From Halothermothrix sp. DTU029 (GTDB lineage Bacteria > Bacillota > Halanaerobiia > Halanaerobiales > DTU029): a stretch of 41,405 nucleotides of DNA. Positions 15,989 through 24,657 of the stretch are shown in pieces. Each line of letters begins with the position of its first letter. Positions within the stretch are counted from its first letter, which is position 1. The position numbers and the translations under genes are program-made. The notes below the pieces were generated by a model, which worked only from the letters and a program-made list of their open reading frames with translations, did no database searches and was not told the DNA's origin. The DNA is taken from NCBI GenBank assembly GCA_001512435.1, contig LFRS01000113.1:1-41405 (forward strand), given 5' to 3'.

Positions 15989-16477
15989 TTGACTATAACA
16001 GCAATTGATATAATAATCTTGATAAATTTTCTCTTTTTTGTTATTGCTGGTTTTAACAGGGGTTTTATCAAACAGACCAGCACTATTGTAGGAATTATTT
16101 TTGCACTTATAATTGCTATTAACAATTACCAGGCCTTGATTCCCTACCTGGAAGAAAGAATCCTTGTTTCAGAGGGAATGCTGCAATTTATCTCTTTTAC
16201 TATTTTATTTATTTTGATTAATCTTTTTGTACATCTATTGGGCTTTATCTTAAAAAAAAGCCTGGATGCCCTCTTTTTAAAGCCCATTGACCAGGCTGCT
16301 GGTGCTATTTTGGGAGTGGTTAAAGGAGTGTTTGTCTCCTACTTCCTGGTTCTAATCCTGTCCCATATTCCCTATTTGACCGTGCAGGAGACTTTAGGTA
16401 GTTCCTTCCTGGCCCTCAGGATTCTGGATTTGACTCCACTCATACAGAATACATTACAAAATATATTTAATCCTTAA
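15989..16477 (+). CDS. CvpA family membrane protein
   Basis: 162 residues, TTG start three bases after the zapA stop with GGAGGATGATT as ribosome-binding site. Four hydrophobic segments (about 5-27, 28-47, 63-85, 103-125) and the family signature AGFNRGFIKQTSTIVGII near the start and a PIDQAAGAILGVVKGVFVSY segment later. CvpA proteins were first linked to colicin V production in E. coli and later to envelope integrity; the exact function is unknown. It is translationally coupled to zapA and closed by a terminator, so polX is probably made from another transcript or by read-through. Confidence 0.9.
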   Translation: MTITAIDIIILINFLFFVIAGFNRGFIKQTSTIVGIIFALIIAINNYQALIPYLEERILVSEGMLQFISFTILFILINLFVHLLGFILKKSLDALFLKPIDQAAGAILGVVKGVFVSYFLVLILSHIPYLTVQETLGSSFLALRILDLTPLIQNTLQNIFNP

Positions 16478-16480
16478 AAA

Positions 16481-16511
16481 CCCTGTTGTGAAAACAATAG
16501 GGATATTTTTT
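16481..16511 (+). terminator. Rho-independent terminator after cvpA
   Basis: CCCTGTTGT (16481-16489), GAAA loop, ACAATAGGG (16494-16502, one G-U pair), then ATATTTTTT. Confidence 0.8.
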
Positions 16512-16555
16512 AGTTTTATAAAAAATATACTGGTTTAGGGCAGGGTGATGAATCT

Positions 16556-18280
16556 ATGTCCGGGATTAGCAATAAAGAAGTGGCCGGTATTTTGATGGAA
16601 ATGGCTGCTTTGCTGGAACTCCATGGTGAAAATATATATAAAATCAGGGCATATCAGAATGCTGCCCGGAATTTGACCAGTTTGCAGGAAGAACTGGCTT
16701 TACTTATTAAGGAAGATAGGCTGGAGGAAGTAAAGGGGATCGGGAAAGGGATAGCCACCACTATTAAGGAAATTTATGTTGCAGGTTATAGCCCCTTGCT
16801 GGAAGAATTGCAGAGGAAGACACCGGCAGGCCTGCTGGAATTAATAAAGATACCAGGTTTGGGCCCGGCTACAGTTTATCAGCTCCATAAAGAAGCAGGC
16901 ATAAAAGGACCGGCTGATTTGAAGGAGGCCCTGAAAGAAGGAAGGTTAAGAGGGTTAAAGGGTTTTGGCCCGAAAAGGTTAGAGAGATTACTATCAGGCC
17001 TCAGGGATTATGAGAAATATAGACAGGTAGAACTTCTTTACCATGGCCTGCTTAAGGCAGAGGAGATTAAAAGCTATCTGGAGGAATTCCAGGGCTTGAT
17101 AAAACTGGAGACTGTTGGTGGTTTACGGAGAGGCAGGGAATTAATCCAGGAGATAGACTTACTGGCAGTCACTGCTTCTGCCCCTGAGCTCAGGGATTTT
17201 TTTCTGCAATTGCCTTTTGTGGATCAGGTTATAGAAAAGAAAGAGAGAAAAATCAGGATAGTGACAGAGGATAGTTTTCCGGTTAATCTCATAGTGGTCA
17301 GGGAAGAGGAGTATCCTACAGCAAGCATTTATTATACCGGTTCCCGGGACCATGTCAGCAGGCTGGTAAGGCAAGCTGCTGATTATGGTTATCAGCTTAC
17401 TGCAGCCGGCCTCTTCAAAGAGGGGAAAAGGATAGGAGTTAAGGATGAAAGAGGGCTTTATGAGCTTTTAGGCCTGGATTATATTATCCCTGAACTCCGG
17501 GAAGACCGGGGAGAGCTGGAGGTAGCCAGAACTGGAAAACTACCTGTAAGTATAAACCTTTCTGATATCAAGGGAGATCTCCATCTCCACAGCCATTATA
17601 GTGATGGCAGCCATAGTATAAGAGAAATAGTGGAAGAAGCCAGGAGGAGGGGCTATCAGTATATAGCCATAACAGACCATTCTGCCTCCCTGCAAGTAGC
17701 CGGTGGCTTGTCCATAGATAGCTTGCTCCGGCAGATGGAGGAGATTGAAGCTCTCCAGGAGGAGTATCCTGACATAAAGATTTTCAAAGGCAGTGAAGTG
17801 GATATTGCTCCAGATGGGGGCCTGGACTATCCTGATGAGATACTGGCCAGGCTGGATCTGGTAATAGCCTCTATTCATACAGGTTTTAATCAAAGTGAAA
17901 AAGAGATAACCGGGAGGATTATTAAGGCCATGGAAAATCCCCATGTGAATATAATCGGTCATCCCAGAGGAAGATTACTGAAAAGGCGTGAGGCCTATCC
18001 AGTAAATATGGATGAAGTAATCCGGGCAGCCAGGGCAACAGGAACCTGTCTGGAATTAAATGCTTCACCATACCGGCTGGATATAGATGATTTAATCTGT
18101 AGAAAGGCAAAGGAAGAGGGGGTTATGATAGCCTTCAACACTGATGCCCATAATTTAGCTGAGCTTGATTATATGGTCCTGGGTCTGATGACAGCCCGCA
18201 GGGGCTGGTTGGAGAGAAGAGATGTAATAAATGCCCTGGAACTGGAAGAACTCTCTCCTTTATTAAAGGCCAAACAGTGA
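16556..18280 (+). CDS. polX: PolX-type protein: family X DNA polymerase fold plus PHP domain, polymerase site substituted
   Basis: 574 residues, ATG 16556 after AGGGTGATG. The N-terminus carries the 8-kDa-like and helix-hairpin-helix DNA-binding parts (VKGIGKGIATTI at 59-70, IPGLGPATVYQL at 99-110, LKGFGPKRL at 134-142). The polymerase palm follows, with GGLRRGRE at 188-195 and YYTGS at 259-263. The first pair of metal aspartates (D-x-D) reads E199-I-D201, and the third (V-D-L in relatives) reads V-N244-L. The C-terminal PHP phosphoesterase domain keeps its metal ligands: H343/H345, D350, H375, E414, H441, H469 and D530/H532. I therefore expect the PHP 3'-5' exonuclease/phosphoesterase activity to be intact and polymerisation to be weak or lost. 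The relatives act in base excision repair. Precedes mutS2 as in Bacillus. Confidence 0.95.
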   Translation: MSGISNKEVAGILMEMAALLELHGENIYKIRAYQNAARNLTSLQEELALLIKEDRLEEVKGIGKGIATTIKEIYVAGYSPLLEELQRKTPAGLLELIKIPGLGPATVYQLHKEAGIKGPADLKEALKEGRLRGLKGFGPKRLERLLSGLRDYEKYRQVELLYHGLLKAEEIKSYLEEFQGLIKLETVGGLRRGRELIQEIDLLAVTASAPELRDFFLQLPFVDQVIEKKERKIRIVTEDSFPVNLIVVREEEYPTASIYYTGSRDHVSRLVRQAADYGYQLTAAGLFKEGKRIGVKDERGLYELLGLDYIIPELREDRGELEVARTGKLPVSINLSDIKGDLHLHSHYSDGSHSIREIVEEARRRGYQYIAITDHSASLQVAGGLSIDSLLRQMEEIEALQEEYPDIKIFKGSEVDIAPDGGLDYPDEILARLDLVIASIHTGFNQSEKEITGRIIKAMENPHVNIIGHPRGRLLKRREAYPVNMDEVIRAARATGTCLELNASPYRLDIDDLICRKAKEEGVMIAFNTDAHNLAELDYMVLGLMTARRGWLERRDVINALELEELSPLLKAKQ

Positions 18281-18303
18281 AATAGGTCTGGAGGGACAGG
18301 AAA

Positions 18304-20679
18304 ATGGATAGGAAGAATATAGAGATATTGGAACTTGATAAGATAAAAGAAGAATTAAAAGGATATGCTGCTACAATCCCTGCCCAGGAGCAAATCCTGG
18401 GTCTTACACCAGTGGCAGACCTGGATTATGTAAGGAAGTGTCTCAAGGAAGTAACCGCAGCCAGGGAACTGATGGCAGAGTTTGGCATGCCGGGTTTCGG
18501 GGGAATCAGGGATCTACGTCAGGTCCTGGATAAACTGGAAAAGGGTATTGTTCTTTCCCTACAGGAACTGGTAGATATCAGTGACAGTTTACGGGGTTTC
18601 CGCTCTCTAAAGAGGTATTTTAGGGAGATCATTGATAATACAGAAGAGACCCTGTTGGAAAAATACTATGGTCTTATAATCCAGGAAGGAGAAAAGATAA
18701 TTATCCTGAAAGAACTGGAAAGGGAGTTGGAAGCCTGCCTGGATGAATATGGGGGCCTGAAGGATTCAGCCAGCCCGGCCCTGGCCAGGATTCGCTCTGA
18801 AATTAACCGAACTGCACATAGAATCCGGGAGAAGATGGATAATATTATCAAAAGCCCCCAATACCAGGAGATGTTGCAGGATAATCTGATTACCAAAAGA
18901 AGAGACCGTTATGTGGTTCCTGTTAAAAGTGAATATAGAAATATTTTTCAGGGTATAGTCCATGATCAATCAGCCAGTGGCTTAACTTTATTTATGGAGC
19001 CCCTGGCAGTGGTCCAGATGAATAATAAGTTAAGTGAATTGGAAAATGAAGAGGAAAAGGAAATTTATCGGATCCTGAAAATGCTCAGTGATAAAGCAGG
19101 AGAGTATTTATACGAACTCCGCAATAATCTGGAAGTAGCTACTTTCCTGGATCTCTGTTTTGCCAAAGCAGATTATAGCCGTAAGATTGGTGGTGTGGAA
19201 CCAGAGATCAATGACCAGGGTATTATCTATATTGTCAAGGGGAGACATCCTTTGCTGGGGGAGAAGGCTGTTCCCATCGATATTCATGTCGGGGATAAAT
19301 TTAAAACCCTGGTTATAACCGGCCCTAACACGGGTGGCAAGACAGTGGCCTTGAAGACAGTAGGTTTATTTGTCCTGATGGCCCAATGTGGTATACATGT
19401 TCCGGCTGGACAGGAAACAAGACTGGCTGTTTTTAAAAATGTTTTTGTGGATATTGGTGATGAGCAGAGCATAGAACAAAACTTAAGTACTTTCTCTTCC
19501 CACATGCACCGGATCAGGGATTTTCTCTATAAAGCTGACCAGGAATCCCTGGTTTTAATTGATGAATTGGGGGCCGGGACTGACCCTGGAGAAGGGGCTG
19601 CCCTGGGTATTGCTATCATGAACAGTTTAAGAAAAAAACAGGCTACTACTATAGTTACTACTCACTATAGTCAACTTAAGAATTATGCCTATGATGAGGA
19701 AGGGGTAGAAAATGCCTCTGTAGAATTTGACCTGAATACCCTGGAACCCACTTACCGGATTTTAATGGGGGTACCTGGGGGCAGTAATGCTATTACTATT
19801 GCCCGGAAGCTGGGTATACCGGAAGAGATAGTTGAAGAGGCCAGTAAATATCTTTCCACTGATGAAATTAAGGTAGAGAAAATGATATCTGCCTTAAGCC
19901 TGGAAAGGGACCGCTATAGTAAATTAAAAGAAGAATACCTGGCCAAAGAGGAAAAAATAGACAGCCTGATCAAAAAGTATGAAGAGATGGTCCAGAGACT
20001 GGAGAAAGAAAGGGAAAGGATCCTGGAGGAAGCCCGGAAGGAAGCAGAAGGCATTCTGGAGACAGCCAGGCGGGAGACCAGGAATATATTACAGGATTTG
20101 AAGAAGAGTGAATTTCAATTCCGGTCTGACATAGATAGAAAGGGAAATCAACTAAATCAACATTTTAAAGAGATGGAAGAAAAACTATTCCCTGCAGAGC
20201 TGGAAGAGGAAGGCAAGAGACCCAGACAGGCCCTTGCAGTAGGAGATGAAGTCCGTTTATTGAGTACAGGAAGCAGGGGCCAGGTTCTAAGCATTGATGA
20301 AGACAGGCAGGAAGCAACAGTACAGGCAGGTATTATTACTGTCAAGGTAAGCCTGGGGGACCTGATTAAAGCAGAGATGCCGGAAATAGAAAAAAAGGAG
20401 ATGGTGAAGAGATACAGGGTCAGGAAGACAGAAAGGGTTTCTCCTTCACTGGATCTTAGAGGTAAAAGGTATGAAGATGCCCAGAGGATTCTGGATAAAT
20501 ACCTGGATGATGTATTTCTGGCAGGTTTGAAACAGGTTGAAATAATCCATGGCAAAGGAACAGGGGCTTTGAGAATTGCAGTCCAGGAGATCCTGGAAGC
20601 ACATGCCCATGTCAAGAGTCACCGCTTAGGCCGCCAGGAGGAGGGAGGACTGGGGGTAACTATAGTAGATATTTATTAA
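18304..20679 (+). CDS. mutS2: Endonuclease MutS2
   Basis: 791 residues, full length. A MutS-type clamp without the mismatch-recognition domain I; in Bacillus it acts on collided or stalled ribosomes, elsewhere on recombination intermediates. Core domain with lever helices (about 1-300), then the ABC-type ATPase: Walker A TGPNTGGKT around 339-347, a SHMHRI segment, Walker B LVLIDELGAGTDPGEG, then HYSQLK. A long charged coiled coil follows (about 505-625), then a short beta KOW-like segment (VGDEVRLLSTGSRGQVLSI). The C-terminal Smr nuclease domain starts LDLRGKRYEDAQ and has the VEIIHGKGTGALR motif. Starts at ATG 18304 after GGAGGGACAGG, 23 bases downstream of polX, and ends at a strong hairpin. 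Confidence 0.97.
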   Translation: MDRKNIEILELDKIKEELKGYAATIPAQEQILGLTPVADLDYVRKCLKEVTAARELMAEFGMPGFGGIRDLRQVLDKLEKGIVLSLQELVDISDSLRGFRSLKRYFREIIDNTEETLLEKYYGLIIQEGEKIIILKELERELEACLDEYGGLKDSASPALARIRSEINRTAHRIREKMDNIIKSPQYQEMLQDNLITKRRDRYVVPVKSEYRNIFQGIVHDQSASGLTLFMEPLAVVQMNNKLSELENEEEKEIYRILKMLSDKAGEYLYELRNNLEVATFLDLCFAKADYSRKIGGVEPEINDQGIIYIVKGRHPLLGEKAVPIDIHVGDKFKTLVITGPNTGGKTVALKTVGLFVLMAQCGIHVPAGQETRLAVFKNVFVDIGDEQSIEQNLSTFSSHMHRIRDFLYKADQESLVLIDELGAGTDPGEGAALGIAIMNSLRKKQATTIVTTHYSQLKNYAYDEEGVENASVEFDLNTLEPTYRILMGVPGGSNAITIARKLGIPEEIVEEASKYLSTDEIKVEKMISALSLERDRYSKLKEEYLAKEEKIDSLIKKYEEMVQRLEKERERILEEARKEAEGILETARRETRNILQDLKKSEFQFRSDIDRKGNQLNQHFKEMEEKLFPAELEEEGKRPRQALAVGDEVRLLSTGSRGQVLSIDEDRQEATVQAGIITVKVSLGDLIKAEMPEIEKKEMVKRYRVRKTERVSPSLDLRGKRYEDAQRILDKYLDDVFLAGLKQVEIIHGKGTGALRIAVQEILEAHAHVKSHRLGRQEEGGLGVTIVDIY

Positions 20680-20710
20680 AAATAATTACCTGTAAAGATT
20701 ATTTCAGGAT

Positions 20711-20748
20711 AAAAAAAGCTATCTCCTGTAAAAGAGATAGCTTTTTTT
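20711..20748. terminator. Bidirectional terminator between mutS2 and the PBP gene
   Basis: AAAAAAGCTATCTC pairs with GAGATAGCTTTTTT around an 8-base loop. A runs on one side and T runs on the other let it serve both converging genes. The remaining 146 bases to the PBP stop codon show nothing recognisable. Confidence 0.9.
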
Positions 20749-20894
20749 ATTGCAATGTTATTTTTCTCCTTTAGTTTATTTAATCAAAAGCAATACAATT
20801 CACTTCAATTCAAAACCAGGATACAGGCTAATACATAATTGAAACTTATTATAGGAAAGCAACTAAAAAGCAAAAGCAAAACTAGAAAGCCGGA

Positions 20895-23312
20895 TCAGGG
20901 ATAAAAACGGTAAAAGAAGTCCCAGATACTATCAAAAAAGCTTTCAGTTTTTGGACTACCATGGAGATCACATTCTTCTTCAGGTATTATTTCATAGAGG
21001 ATTTCTCCAAGTTCATTAGTTTCCGGGATACCGGTTACCGGATCAATTTTTTGTATAGGTTCATAGGCATCAACGAAATAGGTGCCGTTAATGTCAATTT
21101 CTTCTTCTCTATCTTCTTCGGCAAACTGCTTACCAAAATCTATTCTGGCACTGCCTATTCTAAGCCGGCTGTTGGCAAAATACCTATACTCAACAATACT
21201 TTCCTCTGGACATTCAGCTGTAGCCAGCAGGCCAGATTCAGTACAGATTTTGGCTGTACGAACTGGTTGATGGAGAGTATTTTTTTCTGTAGGCTCATTG
21301 CCTTTTTGGAAAAGCTCGGTAACAGTGTTTACTGTATAATCATTGGGCAGTAATCCGGTTATGGGATCAACCTCTACAGAAACGATAGTAGCTGGTTTTT
21401 TGAAATGGCTGATAGGCATATCTTTTACAACTTCCCGCATATAGTCTCCCCAGAGGCGGGCAGCCTCGGAACTAGAAATGATCAAACCACCACTACCTTC
21501 TGGATAGAGATAGTTGCCTTTCTCATCTTTCTGGTTATATTCCATGGGAATAGGATTATCTTCACCAATCCAGATACAGGTTACCAGTTTAGGGGTAAAA
21601 CCTACATACCAGGCATCAGTATAATTATTGGCAGTTCCGGTTTTTCCGGCTACTGGTTGGTTGCCCAGCCGGGTACGCCAGCCAGTACCACCGGCATCAC
21701 TGACCACTGATTGCAACATACTGGTCATCAGATAGGCTTCCTCTTCTGAGAGGACCACTTTTTTCTCTGGATGGGCTTCATAGATAACCCGGTTGTGTTT
21801 GTCCAGGACCCTGGTTATGGAAATCGGTTCAACCAGGATACCCTGGTTAGCAAATACCCCGTAGGCAGAGGCCAACTCCAGTGGAGTTACACCTTTATTT
21901 AAACCACCCAGGGCTATGGAGTAACGATCCTGGTGCCGGTCTGCTGCCTGTAAAGTTGTAATTCCCATTGCTTCTGCTGTTTTAATGGTTTCAATTACAC
22001 CAACTTCCCTGATTAGCTGGACAGAAGCACTATTTAGTGATTGTTTTAAAGCATCCCGGAGGCTGACCAGGCCAAAATACTTGTTGTCAAAGTTGTTTGG
22101 CCACAAACGCAGGGGTTCATTTTTGCCACCACTGACACTGATAGGCATATCGTTAATGATGGAAGCCGGTGACCAGCCCTGCCTGATGGCTGTAGTAAAG
22201 ACCAGAGGTTTAAAAGCCGAACCAGGTTGCCTCATGGCCTGGTAGGTTCTGTTAAAATGGTCATTTCCTCTACCACCTATCATGGCCTTTATTTCACCAG
22301 TTGTTGGATCCAGTGTAATAATGGCCAGTTGTGGTTGAAGTTTGTTGTTGGTATTATTCCTTTCAATAGAGGGAAGATACCTTTGTTTTTCAGCGTTTTT
22401 TACAGCTTCTTCAGCCTTTCTCTGGATATCTGGATCCAGTGTAGTATAGACCCGTAATCCTCCGCCATAGACCAGTTGAGCTCCAAATTTATCGATTAAT
22501 TGATCCCTGACATAGCGGATAAAGTAAGGGGCGAATTCTTCCTTATCAGGTTCCTGTTCCCGTAATACTATTTCATATTCCTTGGCTTTCTGGGCTTCTT
22601 CAGCACTTATATAACCTAACTCTGCCATCCTGTCCAGGACCATGTTCCTTCGATTGATGGATGCCTGGTAATTATTAAAAGGGGAATAGAGATTTGGACC
22701 TTTTGGCAAACCGGCAATAAGGGCACATTCACTGAGATTTAATTCCCAGACATTTTTGCCAAAATACTGAAGGGAAGCAGACTGGACTCCATAAGCACTA
22801 TGGCCAAGGAAGATCTCATTTAAGTACATTTCAAGGATTTCTGGCTTGGTATAAAGCCGTTCAAACTGCATAGCCAGATAGGCTTCCTGAATCTTCCTAT
22901 AATAGGAGACATTCTGTCTATCTAAAAGAGTATTTCCAGCCAGTTGCTGGGTAATTGTACTGGCTCCATGGGGTCTTGATCTCTGTTTAATAATATTTGT
23001 CACAAAGGCCCTGGCAATCCCCCAAAAATCAATTCCATGATGGACATAAAAGTTATTATCTTCAATGGCAATAATGGCATTTTGAAGATGGATCGGAATT
23101 CTTTCAAGAGGGACAACAATTCTATTTTGCCGATAAAGTTTAGTCAGGAGTTGTCCATCGGCACTATAAATGAGGGTAGCTTCACTGGCTCCCTTGTAAT
23201 TAGAAATATCAGGTGTATCTTTAATGATATAGGTTAGGGCACCGATAGATAAACCAAAAAATAAAGCTATGATGAGAATAAGAGATGATAGTATTATTTG
23301 TTTTTTCCTCAC
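20895..23312 (-). CDS. Class A penicillin-binding protein (PBP1A-like)
   Basis: A bifunctional peptidoglycan synthase of 805 residues; GTG start after GGGGAG. One N-terminal membrane anchor (about 6-30) with the rest outside the cytoplasmic membrane. Glycosyltransferase GT51 domain: E84 in AIEDNNFYVHHGID, GASTITQQLAGN at 116-127, then EIFLGHSAYG. Transpeptidase domain: SxxK at S365-AFK368, SxN at S425-LN427, and KTG at 557-559. After it comes a linker and a C-terminal region with repeated acidic residues, EEIDINGTYFVDAYEPIQKI among them, of unclear role. The protein polymerises glycan strands and cross-links the stem peptides. It is transcribed alone against its neighbours, and is divergent from yunB. 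I cannot choose between the ponA and pbp paralogue names. Confidence 0.96.
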   Translation of the reverse strand: MRKKQIILSSLILIIALFFGLSIGALTYIIKDTPDISNYKGASEATLIYSADGQLLTKLYRQNRIVVPLERIPIHLQNAIIAIEDNNFYVHHGIDFWGIARAFVTNIIKQRSRPHGASTITQQLAGNTLLDRQNVSYYRKIQEAYLAMQFERLYTKPEILEMYLNEIFLGHSAYGVQSASLQYFGKNVWELNLSECALIAGLPKGPNLYSPFNNYQASINRRNMVLDRMAELGYISAEEAQKAKEYEIVLREQEPDKEEFAPYFIRYVRDQLIDKFGAQLVYGGGLRVYTTLDPDIQRKAEEAVKNAEKQRYLPSIERNNTNNKLQPQLAIITLDPTTGEIKAMIGGRGNDHFNRTYQAMRQPGSAFKPLVFTTAIRQGWSPASIINDMPISVSGGKNEPLRLWPNNFDNKYFGLVSLRDALKQSLNSASVQLIREVGVIETIKTAEAMGITTLQAADRHQDRYSIALGGLNKGVTPLELASAYGVFANQGILVEPISITRVLDKHNRVIYEAHPEKKVVLSEEEAYLMTSMLQSVVSDAGGTGWRTRLGNQPVAGKTGTANNYTDAWYVGFTPKLVTCIWIGEDNPIPMEYNQKDEKGNYLYPEGSGGLIISSSEAARLWGDYMREVVKDMPISHFKKPATIVSVEVDPITGLLPNDYTVNTVTELFQKGNEPTEKNTLHQPVRTAKICTESGLLATAECPEESIVEYRYFANSRLRIGSARIDFGKQFAEEDREEEIDINGTYFVDAYEPIQKIDPVTGIPETNELGEILYEIIPEEECDLHGSPKTESFFDSIWDFFYRFYP

Positions 23313-23391
23313 GATCCAACTCCCCTTTCTTTCTATATTTCCTATTATAACATATAAATAAAAAAAATAGTACTATTGACTGAAGGCCAGG

Positions 23392-23419
23392 AACACTTTC
23401 AGTATATAGGCATATACTA
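23392..23419 (+). promoter_or_regulatory. Candidate sporulation (sigma-K-like) promoter of yunB
   Basis: CATATACTA (23411-23419) fits the sigma-K -10 pattern CATAnnnTA, and AACA (23392-23395) lies 15 bases upstream as a -35 of type mACm. The -10 also resembles sigma-E sites, but no fitting sigma-E -35 is seen. It precedes yunB by about 20 bases. Confidence 0.35.
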
Positions 23420-23437
23420 TATAAGTGGAGGGATTTT

Positions 23438-24115
23438 ATGAAAGCGATTTTCCTGAAACTTAATATATGGCGGATTTTAATAGCATTTGTCCTCCTTCTT
23501 CTCCTCTTATTTTTTATTATCCATAGGACTATTACCCCGGTTTTTTTCAATCTGGCAGAAGTGGAGGTTCAGAATATTGTCAATGAGGTAATTAACCAGG
23601 CTGTAAATAGAGAGGTGGAAAAGCTTTTATACCAGGATATTGTCTCTTATATTTATAATGAACAGGGAGAAATTGTTTTGATTCAACCTAATATAGGATA
23701 CATAAATAAATTTACCACCCAGCTTTCCCTGGCTATCCAGAAGGAATTGCAGGGAATAAGCCGGGAAACAGTATCAGTCCCTATCAGCAGGATACTGGGC
23801 ATAGATCTCCTTGCTGCCTATGGGCCAGAGCTGAAAATGAGGATTATCCCGGCTGGATATACTGTTCCCCCCCGCCTGGTAGACAGCTTTTCTTCAGCAG
23901 GTATTAATCAAACCAGACATAAGATCTACCTGACTTTATCAGCCAGGGTAAAACTCATTGTTCCCTTCAAAAGCAGGAGTATTGATGTCCAGGCAGATGT
24001 CCCGGTGACAGAAGTGGTGATTTTAGGCCGGGTGCCCCAGGTTTATGTAGGAATGAATCAGGAATCTTTAGGAGGTATATTATATAGGGGAGAAAATAAT
24101 TCCCCTGCCAAATAA
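23438..24115 (+). CDS. yunB: Sporulation protein YunB
   Basis: 225 residues, ATG 23438 after GGAGGG. A single N-terminal membrane segment (about 10-28) is followed by an extracytoplasmic domain. The family pattern is clear: P-V-F-x-x-L-A-E-V-E-V near residue 35, N-x-A-V-N-x-E-V, a VSVPISRILGIDLLAAYGPE-like middle (PlG-type segment), IPAGYTV and, near the end, VTEVVILGRVPQVYVG. In Bacillus subtilis, YunB is made in the mother cell and its loss reduces sporulation; the mechanism is unknown. A sporulation-type promoter motif sits just upstream. No terminator separates it from the next small gene. Confidence 0.88.
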   Translation: MKAIFLKLNIWRILIAFVLLLLLLFFIIHRTITPVFFNLAEVEVQNIVNEVINQAVNREVEKLLYQDIVSYIYNEQGEIVLIQPNIGYINKFTTQLSLAIQKELQGISRETVSVPISRILGIDLLAAYGPELKMRIIPAGYTVPPRLVDSFSSAGINQTRHKIYLTLSARVKLIVPFKSRSIDVQADVPVTEVVILGRVPQVYVGMNQESLGGILYRGENNSPAK

Positions 24116-24205
24116 TTTAAAGGCATTGGGGCATAATAAAGGTGATGGAGGTTGGAGAAAACTAAGATAGATGATAGAGGCTGAAGAAGTACTGGAGGTA
24201 TGAAG

Positions 24206-24640
24206 ATGAAAAAAAACGGCCTGAAGACTGGAATAATTATCGGCGGAGTTCTGGGGATTACAGCTTCTTTATTAGGCAGGAGAATGCTTAAGGGAAAAGC
24301 CAGCAAAAATAAGGAAGTGGATACAGAGACAGAGAACATTCAGTTGGAGCCTTTGAGTGAAAAAATGGAAGAGGCAGGAGGGGAGAAGGTTAGTAAGGGG
24401 GAAAAGAGTAAAAGTATAGTTATAGGAAAAGTTAAAAAGAAAATAGGTAGGGAGGAGACAGCTGAAAAAACAGCCAACCTGGAAGTAGAGTCCAGGGATA
24501 CAGAAAGGGAAGAAGAGATGAAAGCCAGGATGGAAGGAAGCTCCATGATGGAGGATCTGGCAGCAAAAATGAATTTTAGTGAGAAAATAAGTCAACTGGA
24601 GGAAGCCTTAAAGAAGCTGCGGGAAGAAAATACCCAATAA
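24206..24640 (+). CDS. Small anchored, highly charged protein of unknown function
   Basis: 144 residues from ATG 24206. ATG 24200 directly touches GGAGGT (24194-24199), so the second ATG at normal spacing is preferred. Residues 7-27 (LKTGIIIGGVLGITASLLGR) make a glycine-rich membrane anchor of the YtxH-like kind. The rest is almost wholly charged (Glu/Lys), low-complexity and probably helical, ending in a short coiled coil (ISQLEEALKKLREEN). It lies between yunB and the AI-2E-type transporter gene, 17 bases before the latter, so a link with that membrane protein is possible. I do not recognise a family beyond the general resemblance to YtxH-type stress proteins. Confidence 0.7.
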   Translation: MKKNGLKTGIIIGGVLGITASLLGRRMLKGKASKNKEVDTETENIQLEPLSEKMEEAGGEKVSKGEKSKSIVIGKVKKKIGREETAEKTANLEVESRDTEREEEMKARMEGSSMMEDLAAKMNFSEKISQLEEALKKLREENTQ

Positions 24641-24657
24641 GATGGTGAAAAGATTAG

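Noticed and set aside
23344-23372. Minus-strand TATAAT (23349-23344) as promoter of the PBP gene
   Set aside because: No fitting -35 hexamer at 16-18 bases, so not listed as a feature.
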